Part shown: positions 34,072 to 42,907 of the stretch, piece by piece
Layout: each line of letters opens with the position of its first letter
Position numbering within the stretch: position 1 is the stretch's first letter
Source: Vasconcelosia minhoensis LEGE 07310
GTDB taxonomy: Bacteria > Cyanobacteriota > Cyanobacteriia > Phormidesmidales > Phormidesmidaceae
Assembly: GCF_015207255.1 (NCBI RefSeq)
Contig: NZ_JADEXG010000016.1
Location: 1 to 64,000, forward strand
Length of the DNA stretch: 64,000 nucleotides
Direction: 5' to 3'
Position numbers and translations under genes: made by a program
The notes under the pieces: model-generated
What the model saw: only the letters and a program-made list of their open reading frames with translations
Databases searched by the model: none
Told to the model about the DNA's origin: nothing

Positions 34072-35607
34072 TTAACCACCCGAGGTAAAGTTGTCCCGCT
34101 TGCGCACAAACAGATCGGTAAAGAAGGTAATCACCCGCCGCTTGCGTAGCTTAATGCTGGCGCTGACCGACATGCCCGAACGCAGCTCCAGATCTTGGCC
34201 ATTCGTCAGCAGGGTCTGATCGTTCAGGTCAATCTCGGCTGGAAAGCGATAAAACTGAAAAACCTCATCCGGCGGCAGCGCATCAGAGCCGATGCTGACA
34301 ATCTCGCCGTCCACATCGCCAAATTCGCTGTAGGGAAAAGCGTCAATGCGCACATCCACTTCTTGACCTATCTTGACAAAGCCGATGTCTTTGTTGGGAA
34401 TATAAACCCGGGCGACCAGTGAATCCAGCGGCACAATCTCGAGAATCGGTTCCGTGGTGTTCGCGACATAGCCGGGGCGATTGGCTTTGAGGTTGAAGAC
34501 CGTGCCATCGACTGGAGACTTCAGTACCTGATATTTCAGGGTTTGCTCCAGCTGGCTGATCTGGCTATTCAGCTCTTCCACCTGCTGGTCGTTTTGGATA
34601 ATCCGCTGGGTTAGCTGGCTGTCAATTTCAGCAATTTTCTGGTTATTGACTGCAATCCGCTCCTGTAGCGTCTCCGCCGACTCAAAGCCGGTGCGAGTGA
34701 CCTCCTGCTCTGCCTGAGCAATTTGAAATCGGAGTCGGTCTAGCTCTTCCCGCAGCGTATTCACCCGAGTGCGGCTATTGCTGACCTCCTGCTGCTGCTG
34801 GAGATAAGCGAGCTCTTCCACCGCGCCTTCCTCATTCAGCCGCCGGTAGCGGCCTAAGATATCCTGATTGATCGCCAGCTCGCTATTGGCATTCTCTAGC
34901 TGAGCCTGGGTTTGAGCCAGCTGTTCGCGGTACTGACTGGCCTGCAGCGCATTGATATTCTGCTGCGAACCTAACCTCGACTGAGCTGCCCTAAAGCGCT
35001 CCACCTGTTCTGGACTCAGGCCCTCGGTGTTGCCGCTAATTTGAGCGCGGTAAACCCGATTGCTCGCCTGAAGCTCAGCGCGATCGCGCCCGCCCTGGAG
35101 CAAATCGACCGAGATTGAGCTGGGCACGCTGCCCGGCGTCTGACCCGCTAAGATCGCTCGGTAGTAGTCATTTTCTGCCGTCAGCCGCTGCCGAATTTCT
35201 CGATTAGCCTGGAGCTCGGCCTGAGCTGCTGTCTGGTCTAGCGTCGCCACCGGCTGACCCGCCTCAACCACTTCGCCCTCCTCAACCAAGATTTCTTCAA
35301 TCACGCCGCCAACGGGCGCCTGCACCTGCTGCACGACGCCCTCGGGCTCCAGCTTGCCTTGGGCCGGCACGGTTTCCTCGACCTGGGCGACAAAAGCCCA
35401 GGTTACCGACGCCACCGTTACCCCAATTAGGGTATAGACAATCGCCCGGGACCACTTGGGCGACTGGCGCAGGATCACCGGTTGCTCAAACGGCTGCTGG
35501 GCTGGAATTGGGCTGACCACGTTGGGCGTAGGAGAATCGGCCTGAGCTGAGCCGCTGGCCCCATTCGTCCCATGGGTTGAATGGCCGTTACGAAAAGTCT
35601 GAGTCAT
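34072..35607 (-). CDS. HlyD-family periplasmic adaptor (membrane fusion protein)
   Basis: Joins the inner-membrane ABC transporter to an outer-membrane channel in type I secretion. 511 residues. There is one transmembrane helix near 53-72 (AIVYTLIGVTVASVTWAF), a biotinyl-lipoyl-like piece (EGVVQQVQAPVGGVIEEI, about 82-99), long coiled-coil hairpins rich in Gln and Glu (about 130-350), the second half-lipoyl motif (LKSPVDGTVFNLKANRPGYV) and a β-barrel C-terminal domain. Six bases separate it from the ABC transporter gene upstream, so it is the third gene of a parvulin-ABC-HlyD operon. No outer-membrane TolC-like gene is in the window. Confidence 0.93.
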   Translation of the reverse strand: MTQTFRNGHSTHGTNGASGSAQADSPTPNVVSPIPAQQPFEQPVILRQSPKWSRAIVYTLIGVTVASVTWAFVAQVEETVPAQGKLEPEGVVQQVQAPVGGVIEEILVEEGEVVEAGQPVATLDQTAAQAELQANREIRQRLTAENDYYRAILAGQTPGSVPSSISVDLLQGGRDRAELQASNRVYRAQISGNTEGLSPEQVERFRAAQSRLGSQQNINALQASQYREQLAQTQAQLENANSELAINQDILGRYRRLNEEGAVEELAYLQQQQEVSNSRTRVNTLREELDRLRFQIAQAEQEVTRTGFESAETLQERIAVNNQKIAEIDSQLTQRIIQNDQQVEELNSQISQLEQTLKYQVLKSPVDGTVFNLKANRPGYVANTTEPILEIVPLDSLVARVYIPNKDIGFVKIGQEVDVRIDAFPYSEFGDVDGEIVSIGSDALPPDEVFQFYRFPAEIDLNDQTLLTNGQDLELRSGMSVSASIKLRKRRVITFFTDLFVRKRDNFTSGG

Positions 35608-35613
35608 GGCAAA

Positions 35614-38600
35614 TTATTCTCCCTGCTGTTGATAGAGACAGTAGTAGCGGCCCTTGAGGTCGAGCAGCTCTTGGTGAGTGCCGGACTCCACCACGCCGCC
35701 GCGATCCATCACTAGGATGCGTTCGGCTTTACGAATGGTGCTGAGCCGGTGAGTAATAAAGAAAACGGTGCGCCCCTGGGCCCAATGCATCAGGTTCTGG
35801 CAGACCTGGGCCTCGGTGTCATAGTCGAGAGCGCTGGTGGCCTCGTCGAGAATGAGCAGGCGGGGATTTTGCAGGATGGTGCGCGCGATCGCGATTCGCT
35901 GCCGCTGGCCGCCCGAAAGCGACGAGCCACGCTCACCCACCCGAGTATTGTAGCCCACCGGCAAATCCATAATAAACTCGTGGGCGCAGGCAATCTTCGC
36001 CGCTTCCAGAATCGACTCGGTATCGGCGTCGGGATGGGTCAAGGCAATGTTGTCCTGAATTGTGCCCTCAAACAGCAGGCTGTCCTGCGGCACAATCCCC
36101 ACCTGCCGCCGCAGCGAATAGAGCTCTACCTTACTGATGTCGTACTGGTCGATCAGGATCCGCCCCGACTCGGGATTGTACAGCCGCGGCAGCAGCTTCA
36201 TCAGCGTACTCTTACCCGAGCCGCTCTGCCCCACCACGCCGGTAAACTGCCCCGCCGGAAACTCCAGGTTGATGTTTACCAGCTGCATTGGGCCAGAGGG
36301 CGCGAACCGGAAGGAGATATTTTCGTAGCGTACGGTGCCTTTAATATCCGGCATCGGAATCTGGCTGCGGTTTTCGGCCTCCTGCTCCTGGGGATGGTCC
36401 AGAATGTCGCTCAGCCGCTCCAGCGAGAGCCCCGTTTCCTGAAAGTTTTGCCAGAGCTGGGTCAGCCGCAGCAGCGGCGCGGTGACGTAACCGGCAATGA
36501 TCCGAAAGGCAATCAGCGCCCCCAGGGTCATCTTGCCGTCGAGGACTAGGTAGGCTCCGACCCACAGCACCAGCAGCCCCGAGAGCTTATTCAAAAAGCT
36601 GCTCGCCGACCCTGCCGTTGTTGAAGTGAGCACCGTCTTAAACCCGTCGCTGACGTAGCGGGCGTAGCGCTCCTGCCATTTCCAGCGGGTTTTGAGCTCG
36701 ATGTTCTGCGCCTTGACGGTCTGGATTCCTGACAGCGCCTCGACTAAAAATGACTGGGTTTCAGCATTGCGCTCCGCCTTGGCCCGCAGCTGCCGCCGCA
36801 CGATTGGCGAAACCCCCAGCGTCAGCACCACAAACAGCGGGATCGTCGCCAGCGCCACCACCGTCAGCTTGACGCTGTAAACCAGCATCACCACGATATA
36901 GACGACGGAGAACATGGCGTCCAGTACCACCGTCAGCGCTGTGCCGGTGAGAAACTGGCGAATATTCTCCAGCTCGTTCACCCGGCTAGACAGTTCCCCC
37001 ACCGGGCGACGGTCAAAATAGCGCAGCGGCAGCCGCAGCAGGTGGTCAATAATTTCCGAGCCGAGGGCCATGTCGATGCGATTGGTCGTATCGACAAACA
37101 GATAGGTGCGCAGGCTGGTTAAAATGGCTTCAAAAATTGCCACAATCACCAGAAAAATGCCTAGCACATGCAGCGTATCGGCGCTGTTCTGAACAATGAC
37201 CCGGTCGATGATCACCTGCACCATCAGCGGGTTTGCCAGGCCAAATACCTGTACAAACAGCGAAGCTATCAGCACCTCGGTTAGCACCCAGCGGTACTTT
37301 TTCAGCGACGGCAAAAACCAGCTCAGGCCAAAGCGCTGCTGCGGCGTTTGCTCCGTTGCTTCGAGCAGCAGGATCTCGCCCTCTGCGCCCCAAATTTCTT
37401 CAAAGGCCTGGGGCGAATGGCGAATGATACCGCGCTCTGAAGGTACGCCCAGAATGTACTCCCGGGGCGTCGCCTTATAGATCACCGCAAAGCTATCGCG
37501 CCATTTAATCAGCGCTAGCTTCGGCAGCCGCCCAATCGACGACGCCGGAATCATTGCCAGCTGCGGCTTTAGCCCTTGCAGGTCGGCTACCGCCCCACAA
37601 GCTCCCAGAGAAAGCTGGCCCAGCCGCGCTTTCTGATTGGTCAATACCTTCCGCACCACGTCCCGCTTAAACGGCATGTTGAAATGCTTGGCCAGCATAT
37701 TGAAGCAGGCCAGAGCCGCATCAACTTCACCGCGACCGCGGACATGGGGATAGCTGACGGTGGTGTCAGAGCGTAAGGCCGTCTCGGCGTAGGGCGGCGT
37801 TTCGGCCGTTACTTCAGGTGCGTAGGGAATGTCTTCCGACGCCGGGGCGTCGCTCCCAGCCGGGTCTGAGACTTCGACCCCGGTGAGACTTCCACCCGAA
37901 CTGGCGGGCTGAGTCCGCCGCCGGTCTAGTTCCGCTTCGGCGTCCTGCAGCGTCCGCAGCCTGATCCCTACCATCCTGACGGCCGTCTGGCAGTTAAAGG
38001 ACTCGGGTAGCGCTGCCGGATCGAGCCAGCTGCCGACCGGGTAGCCCGCTACGTCACCACCGCTCACCCCCCAAACCCAACCGCGGACTAACCGGGTGGC
38101 CGGTACCGTCCCGCGCTCTAGCTGACAGACCTGGGCCTCCGCGGTCGCCTGGCGGGCGCGCTCGAGCAAATTTTCGACGCTGCGAGCCTGGTTTTTGAAA
38201 TACTGGCCCATCAGCTCATAGAGCTCAGGCAGATGGGCTGAGGCGAAAATGGCCTCGGCAAACTCGGGATAGGCAGCGATCAGCTGATTGACCGTGCTCA
38301 CTGGCACCGTGATCGCAGTCACCTCAGAAGAGGCGATCGCGCTTTCGCAGGCCACCCCGCGCACCATTCCGGCCAGCCCCAGGATCGCCCCCGGCGCCAG
38401 CAGGGTCAGCGTCACCGGGTTCTGGGTGTAGGGATCGTAGCCGAGCAGTCGCGCCTGTCCCTCGATTAGCACAATGAGCTGGTAGGGCAGGGTTTCTCGG
38501 CGCAAAATGGGCTGACCAATCCGGTAGCGCAGCCGCTGGCTATTGGCCGCGAGCTGTTCTAGGGCTTCGACCGGCAGCCGGTCGAAGGGTGCGATCGCGC

Positions 38601-38655
38601 CCAGACCCTGCGCAATTGAAAGATCGGCAATCTCTGAAAAGTCGGTGTAAGTCAT
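35614..38655 (-). CDS. Type I secretion ABC transporter with cNMP-like and degenerate C39 domains
   Basis: Inner-membrane ATPase exporter of 1013 residues from ATG 38655 (MTYTDFSEIADLS); the frame is open 30 codons further, but that part overlaps the upstream gene. Order: cyclic-nucleotide-binding-like domain (about 15-150), linker, C39 peptidase-like domain (about 300-440), six-helix ABC membrane domain (about 455-750), and nucleotide-binding domain with GVVGQSGSGKSTL, LSGGQRQRIAIAR and LLILDEATSALD. In the C39 part the catalytic Cys of the usual D-C-G-x-x-C pattern is replaced (DAALACFNM). This is the HlyB-like situation, where the domain binds but does not cut the substrate. It fits export of an uncleaved RTX protein such as the one at 28972. 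Confidence 0.93.
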   Translation of the reverse strand: MTYTDFSEIADLSIAQGLGAIAPFDRLPVEALEQLAANSQRLRYRIGQPILRRETLPYQLIVLIEGQARLLGYDPYTQNPVTLTLLAPGAILGLAGMVRGVACESAIASSEVTAITVPVSTVNQLIAAYPEFAEAIFASAHLPELYELMGQYFKNQARSVENLLERARQATAEAQVCQLERGTVPATRLVRGWVWGVSGGDVAGYPVGSWLDPAALPESFNCQTAVRMVGIRLRTLQDAEAELDRRRTQPASSGGSLTGVEVSDPAGSDAPASEDIPYAPEVTAETPPYAETALRSDTTVSYPHVRGRGEVDAALACFNMLAKHFNMPFKRDVVRKVLTNQKARLGQLSLGACGAVADLQGLKPQLAMIPASSIGRLPKLALIKWRDSFAVIYKATPREYILGVPSERGIIRHSPQAFEEIWGAEGEILLLEATEQTPQQRFGLSWFLPSLKKYRWVLTEVLIASLFVQVFGLANPLMVQVIIDRVIVQNSADTLHVLGIFLVIVAIFEAILTSLRTYLFVDTTNRIDMALGSEIIDHLLRLPLRYFDRRPVGELSSRVNELENIRQFLTGTALTVVLDAMFSVVYIVVMLVYSVKLTVVALATIPLFVVLTLGVSPIVRRQLRAKAERNAETQSFLVEALSGIQTVKAQNIELKTRWKWQERYARYVSDGFKTVLTSTTAGSASSFLNKLSGLLVLWVGAYLVLDGKMTLGALIAFRIIAGYVTAPLLRLTQLWQNFQETGLSLERLSDILDHPQEQEAENRSQIPMPDIKGTVRYENISFRFAPSGPMQLVNINLEFPAGQFTGVVGQSGSGKSTLMKLLPRLYNPESGRILIDQYDISKVELYSLRRQVGIVPQDSLLFEGTIQDNIALTHPDADTESILEAAKIACAHEFIMDLPVGYNTRVGERGSSLSGGQRQRIAIARTILQNPRLLILDEATSALDYDTEAQVCQNLMHWAQGRTVFFITHRLSTIRKAERILVMDRGGVVESGTHQELLDLKGRYYCLYQQQGE

Positions 38656-38663
38656 CGTGCAAA

Positions 38664-39416
38664 CTATGTAACGGGCATAGGAGAGGGGTCGGGGGTAGAG
38701 GTCATGACCTCCATGGGCGTTTCCTGGAGCTGCTGCCGCAGCCATTCTTGAAAGAGCTCATCGAGCAGCCGCTGCCGCGTCGCCTCGTCCATCTGGGCGG
38801 GAACAAACTTTTCCAGTCGGGCAATCACCAGCCATTCGCCAATTGGGGTCGGTGCCCAGAGCTGGCCCGGCTGACTGACGGAGAGCATCTGCGCTAGGAC
38901 GGGATGCGGCACACTGAGTTCCACCGGGCCAATCAGCCCGCCGGTTTGCGCCTCCTGCCCCTCAGCATACTGCCGCGCCAGTTCGGCGAACGAGTCGCCG
39001 TCATCGCTAATCCGGAAGTAGAGCTCCTGAGCCAGGCTGGCATCCTGTGTCCGAATCAGGGAATAGAGCACCCGGTCCAGGCTGGCTTTTCGCTGCAGGA
39101 AATAGGATTCGAGCTGCGACCCCCAGTTTTCTTCCTTGAAATGGCTGAGCCGCTCTTCATAGACCAGCTGGTCTAGCAGCTGATCTAACGTCAGCTGTTG
39201 CTGCTGCAGCCACTCCTGCTGGTCCGCCTCGGTCAGGAGCTGATGATTTTGGCAAAATGACCGATAGACCTGCTCCGGGTCGCATTCAACGGGCGCGATC
39301 GCGGTTTCTATAATCAGCCGCTGTGCCAGCTGCGGAATCATCTGATACTGCGTCAGCTTCTCCAGCAGTGCTGGTGCATCTAGCTGTGTTTGCCCAATTC
39401 GAAGTACTGGCCCCAT
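38664..39416 (-). CDS. Parvulin-type peptidyl-prolyl isomerase / SurA-like chaperone
   Basis: A 250-residue helical protein with a parvulin-like domain (about 120-205: ASLAQELYFRISDDGDSFAELARQYAEG, GGLIGPVELSVPHPVLAQML, LWAPTPIGEWLVIARLE). It has no signal peptide and ends eight bases before the ABC transporter start. In cyanobacteria such isomerase genes often sit first in operons with a C39/ABC transporter and HlyD protein. It probably helps keep the exported protein unfolded or folds it at the membrane. Start ATG 39416. The 52-bp palindrome lies just upstream. Confidence 0.82.
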   Translation of the reverse strand: MGPVLRIGQTQLDAPALLEKLTQYQMIPQLAQRLIIETAIAPVECDPEQVYRSFCQNHQLLTEADQQEWLQQQQLTLDQLLDQLVYEERLSHFKEENWGSQLESYFLQRKASLDRVLYSLIRTQDASLAQELYFRISDDGDSFAELARQYAEGQEAQTGGLIGPVELSVPHPVLAQMLSVSQPGQLWAPTPIGEWLVIARLEKFVPAQMDEATRQRLLDELFQEWLRQQLQETPMEVMTSTPDPSPMPVT

Positions 39417-39482
39417 GTCCTAACTTTTTTTGATGATTGCTAACGTTCAGCGTTCCCGGATTGGAATACAAATCAACTTTAC

Positions 39483-39534
39483 ATAGTGCTGGGTGAATTG
39501 GCCATTCTAGAATGGCCAATTCACCCAGCACTAT
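39483..39534. terminator. Perfect 52-bp palindrome, probable terminator
   Basis: Arm ATAGTGCTGGGTGAATTGGC plus CATTCT (39483-39508) is followed without any loop by its exact reverse complement (39509-39534), centre CTAG. It sits between the end of the sugar-binding lipoprotein gene (39688, minus strand) and the start of the secretion operon (39416, minus strand). There is no long T-run, so simple intrinsic termination is not certain; a cruciform or protein site is possible. Confidence 0.55.
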
Positions 39535-39687
39535 CCCTGCTCCCTAGCAGCACTGGCAGCACTCAAAGGGGCCCATAATCTCTATCTGAGTTTTCTTAGA
39601 AAAGTCCGCTCAGATTATCTCAAAAAGGTGAAATTCTAGGGTTAACACAGGGATAAAGATTCAGAATCGTTGAAAGTTTAACGATCC

Positions 39688-40995
39688 TCAGCGGGCATCC
39701 CACTCCGCTGCTGCGTCCTCAACCGCCTGATCGACCGTCTTTTCCGCTAGCATGGCAGCCTGCAGGTTGTCATAGACAATTTTTTGCAATTCCTTAATAT
39801 CTTCCATCGCGGGAATCAGCACTTCGGCATTAGCGAGCTGGTTGGCACTGACCGAGCGAGCCAGCTCAACCGGTGAGGCATCGGCGGGCAGATCGGTAAA
39901 ATAGCTATCTTCCGTCGCGGCAATGGTAGAAGGCAGCACGTTCGCCGCTTTGGCAAAAGCCAGCTGATTTTCGTCATTGGTAACGTAGAGGGCAAACTTC
40001 AGCGCTGCCTCCGGCACGTCAGTCGAGCGCGGAATCACCAAATTCATCACCGCTACGTTGGTCTTGCCCGTGCTGCCGCTGATCTGGGGCGCTACCGCTG
40101 TCGCCTCCGCAATGTCGGGTGCATTTTTGGCGATCGCGTCCAAAAACTCAGCCCCCGATGCCAGAATCGCCGTTTCTCCAGCCTGATAGAGCTCAATGGC
40201 GCGGCGATGTCCCTGAGTCAAAACTTCCCGCGGCAGCAGCTCCTGCTGATATAGATCTGTCCAGTATTGAAAAACGGCCCGGCCGGCCGGCGTATTAAAC
40301 GCCGCATTGCCTTCCTGATCGACCAGGGGTACGCCCATCTGGACAAAGGACTGCATCACATCCGCGGCGTCATCGGGCACAAAGCTGATAAAAAAGGCAT
40401 GCTTACCCGTCTCCGCTTTAATCTGCTTTGCCACTTCAGCAAGTTCTGCAAAAGTCGCTGGCGGGTCACTGATGCCCGCTGCCTGAAAAATATTTTGGTT
40501 GTAAAGCGTCACTCGGGCGGTTAAATACCAGGGCAGCCCAAAGCTTTCATTGGCCAGCGTGCTGGCCTGCCAAATCTTCGGCAGGTAAACTGCCTTTTGC
40601 TCTGCTGAAACGGCCTCATTGAGCGGCAGCCAAGCGTTGCGGCTAGCCAGCTGGGAGGCAAAATCTGGGTTGAGATTGACGACGTCTGGCGCCGTATTCG
40701 CTGACACTGCCGTCAGCACCTTGCTCTGCATATCAGCCCAGGGGACATCGACCCAGTTCACCGTAATATCAGCATTCTCAGCCTCAAAGTCGGCAATCAG
40801 CTGATTGAAGTAGTCGGTAAACTTAGGCTGAAGCTGCATCGTCCAGAACTCGACCGTCTGGGTGCCGGACTGCTCATCCCCTGCGGCTGTTTCATTAGCC
40901 GATCGAGAACCGCTGCTACAGCTTGCCAAAATGGCGATCAGGCTGCCGACTAGCACCAGCGCCAAAAATTTTCTCCAGTGGCGAAACGGATTCAT
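39688..40995 (-). CDS. Extracellular solute-binding lipoprotein, family 1 (sugar type)
   Basis: Periplasmic binding protein of an ABC importer for sugars or polyol-like solutes. 435 residues. Signal peptide with lipobox (AILASC, cleavage before Cys26). The mature protein starts with a Ser/Glu-rich linker, then VEFWTMQLQPKFTDYFNQLIADFE, the ABC sugar-binding family-1 pattern, and later NVAVMNLVIPRSTDVPEAALKF. No permease or ATPase genes flank it, so its partners lie elsewhere. The exact sugar is unknown; glucosylglycerol, maltose-type and glycerol-3-phosphate binders are all in this family. An 8-bp inverted repeat lies upstream at 41024-41048. Confidence 0.87.
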   Translation of the reverse strand: MNPFRHWRKFLALVLVGSLIAILASCSSGSRSANETAAGDEQSGTQTVEFWTMQLQPKFTDYFNQLIADFEAENADITVNWVDVPWADMQSKVLTAVSANTAPDVVNLNPDFASQLASRNAWLPLNEAVSAEQKAVYLPKIWQASTLANESFGLPWYLTARVTLYNQNIFQAAGISDPPATFAELAEVAKQIKAETGKHAFFISFVPDDAADVMQSFVQMGVPLVDQEGNAAFNTPAGRAVFQYWTDLYQQELLPREVLTQGHRRAIELYQAGETAILASGAEFLDAIAKNAPDIAEATAVAPQISGSTGKTNVAVMNLVIPRSTDVPEAALKFALYVTNDENQLAFAKAANVLPSTIAATEDSYFTDLPADASPVELARSVSANQLANAEVLIPAMEDIKELQKIVYDNLQAAMLAEKTVDQAVEDAAAEWDAR

Positions 40996-41655
40996 AGCAA
41001 GACTTTAGGGTGAAGGGCAGTCAGGTTCGCGAAAGCGGGCCGCGAACCCCGCCCGACGGCCGCCGGGCGAAGCCCATTATAGGCAATTGTCGCGCCGACC
41101 TCAATTATCCCAACTTGACTGAGGCTTGCGTTAGTTTGTTTCAGCTCATGGGCAGGTTATATCACCGGCATAGCTAAGCAGCGTCAACCGCAATGTCCCG
41201 GAAAAGCTGACTCGTTTTCCCGGCGTTTTCGATGAAGTTTTGAAATCGCATTGGGGATGACGGGGGATATAGGCTTTGTCGCAGGTAAGAATGACGACTC
41301 CGTAATTCTACCGAACTTTATCCCTTGCCCCTCCCAATCTTTCCTAGATCGGGTAATATCGCTCGTAAAAAAGTACACCCCCAGTTCACACCTTTTGCGA
41401 GGGCTTTTTGCAGATATTTATGGGCTTTTACCCATTCCTGTTTCCTTCTTCATCGAGAATGAGGAAAATCCGTAAAAAACCGTTGTTTAAACCTAATTTT
41501 GGGCAAAATACTCTCGGTTCCAATTCTGGCGGTCTCAACTCTGGCGGTTCTGGCTCGGGCCGGTTCTGACGCTATGCCAAAACGTCGTGGGCCAGATCCA
41601 AGCCAAAGCTGAATCCGTAGTTTAAGGGCTCGGGTTTTGCCGCGATCGCAACTGG
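40996..41655. other. Intergenic region without recognised genes
   Basis: About 660 bases. Apart from the inverted repeat at 41024-41048, no coding or RNA pattern convinced me. Short reading frames on both strands here have no ribosome binding site or conserved look. The right part contains degenerate copies of CTCTGGCGGT (about 41520-41560) just before the minisatellite. The base composition is slightly AT-richer than in the genes. Confidence 0.4.
41024..41048. promoter_or_regulatory. Inverted repeat upstream of the solute-binding gene
   Basis: GGTTCGCG (41024-41031), 9 bases, CGCGAACC (41041-41048). It lies 29 bases ahead of the start codon at 40995, in the leader region. It could be a repressor operator or an RNA hairpin. 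Confidence 0.4.
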
Positions 41656-41785
41656 CTGACTTCTCTGGCTGACTTCTCTGGCTGACTTCTCTGGCTGACT
41701 TCTCTGGCTGACTTCTCTGGCTGACTTCTCTGGCTGACTTCTCTGGCTGACTTCTCTGGCTGACTTCTCTGGCTGACTTCTCTGG
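41656..41785. repeat. 13-bp minisatellite, ten identical copies
   Basis: CTGACTTCTCTGG is repeated ten times in perfect tandem (41656-41785), ending 36 bases before the pilM start codon. As 13 is not a multiple of three and the unit has no stop codons in any minus-strand frame, all three minus frames read a 13-residue period (SQRSQPEKSAREV); these are not genes. The exactness suggests recent slippage growth. Confidence 0.95.
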
Positions 41786-41821
41786 CCAAATTCCCAAATC
41801 TTCCGTGGGCGGACAATTACT

Positions 41822-42904
41822 GTGAACAATTTAAAGTCTTTATTTTCTAGAAAACCGCCTGGGGTCGGGGTAGAGCTGACGCCTGAGCGAGTCAATATTG
41901 CCCGCCTGCGTCGGCAGGGACAAAAGCTCCAGCTAGAGACGCTCTACTCGGCAGAAATTCCTGAAGGCATTTTTGAAGAGGGTCAGATTGTCGATAGTAG
42001 TGAGATGGCCGCGGTAATCCAGTCTGCCCTGAGTGAAAGCAAGCTCAAGGCCAAGCGAGTGACCTCAGCTATTCCCGGCCGGGCGATTACCCGCGTGATT
42101 CCAGTGCCTTCAGAGCTAGACGATGCTGAATTGCGGGAAATGGTGCTCAACCAAGAGGCCAGCCTGTACCTGCCCTTTCCCCGCGAAGAAGCAGACGTGG
42201 ACTACCAAAAGCTGGGCTTTTTTGTCGATGAGGATGGGATAGAAAAGGTTCAGGTGCTGCTAGTCGCTGTTAAGAAAGGCATCACCGATACCTATGCCGA
42301 AACCTTTGCCCAGGCCGGGCTGACGCTAGATATTTTAGAAACCTCTAACTTTGCCCTGATTCGGACGATTCGCGAGCAGCTGAGGCAGTTTACCTCGCAA
42401 GAATCGGCGGCGATTGTCGATATCCAATTTGAAAGTACTGAAATTTCAATTGTGGTAGACGGCATTCCCCATTTTTCTCGCACCGTGCCGATTGGTACCT
42501 TCCAAATTCAAAGCGCCCTGAGTCGGGCCATGAACTTACCGCCCAATCGTAACACCGACCTGATCCAAGGTATGGCCGTACCTGCCGCCGCTGCTCGGGC
42601 GGGCGGCGGCAACCCCGGCACCACCGCGATGCTGCGAATCCTGGGCGAGCTGTCAGATGAGCTGCGGCGCTCGATCGACTTTTATCTGAATCAAAGCGCA
42701 AATATCGAGGTGACGCAGCTGCTGCTGGCAGGGCCGGGTGGCGCCATCGGTCAGCTTGACGAATTTTTTACCCAGCGGCTCAACCTGCCGGCTAGCCTAA
42801 TTGACCCGATTACGGCGCTATCGCTGGAGGTCAGTGAAGATATTTCCCCGGCCCAGCGGCCGGGACTGGCTACTGTACTGGGTTTAGGCCTTCGAGAGGT
42901 ATAG
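41822..42904 (+). CDS. pilM: Type IV pilus assembly protein PilM
   Basis: Cytoplasmic actin-like ATPase that docks the N-terminus of PilN under the inner membrane. 360 residues from GTG 41822. Features: N-terminal GVGVELTPERVNIARLRRQG (residues 14-33), EMVLNQEASLYLPFPREEADVDY, AAIVDIQFESTEISIVVDG (phosphate-1 type) and LLLAGPGGAIGQLDEFF. It opens the pilMNOQ operon, with pilN 3 bases after its stop. The 13-bp minisatellite occupies its upstream region, where the promoter should be. Confidence 0.95.
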   Translation: MNNLKSLFSRKPPGVGVELTPERVNIARLRRQGQKLQLETLYSAEIPEGIFEEGQIVDSSEMAAVIQSALSESKLKAKRVTSAIPGRAITRVIPVPSELDDAELREMVLNQEASLYLPFPREEADVDYQKLGFFVDEDGIEKVQVLLVAVKKGITDTYAETFAQAGLTLDILETSNFALIRTIREQLRQFTSQESAAIVDIQFESTEISIVVDGIPHFSRTVPIGTFQIQSALSRAMNLPPNRNTDLIQGMAVPAAAARAGGGNPGTTAMLRILGELSDELRRSIDFYLNQSANIEVTQLLLAGPGGAIGQLDEFFTQRLNLPASLIDPITALSLEVSEDISPAQRPGLATVLGLGLREV

Positions 42905-42907
42905 AAC

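Noticed and set aside
41656-41785. CRISPR array
   Set aside because: The repeats are head-to-tail without spacers and no cas gene is present.
41450-41895. Three overlapping minus-strand reading frames with a 13-residue repeat (SQRSQPEKSAREV)
   Set aside because: They come entirely from the 13-bp minisatellite read in three frames; no start signal or conserved sequence.
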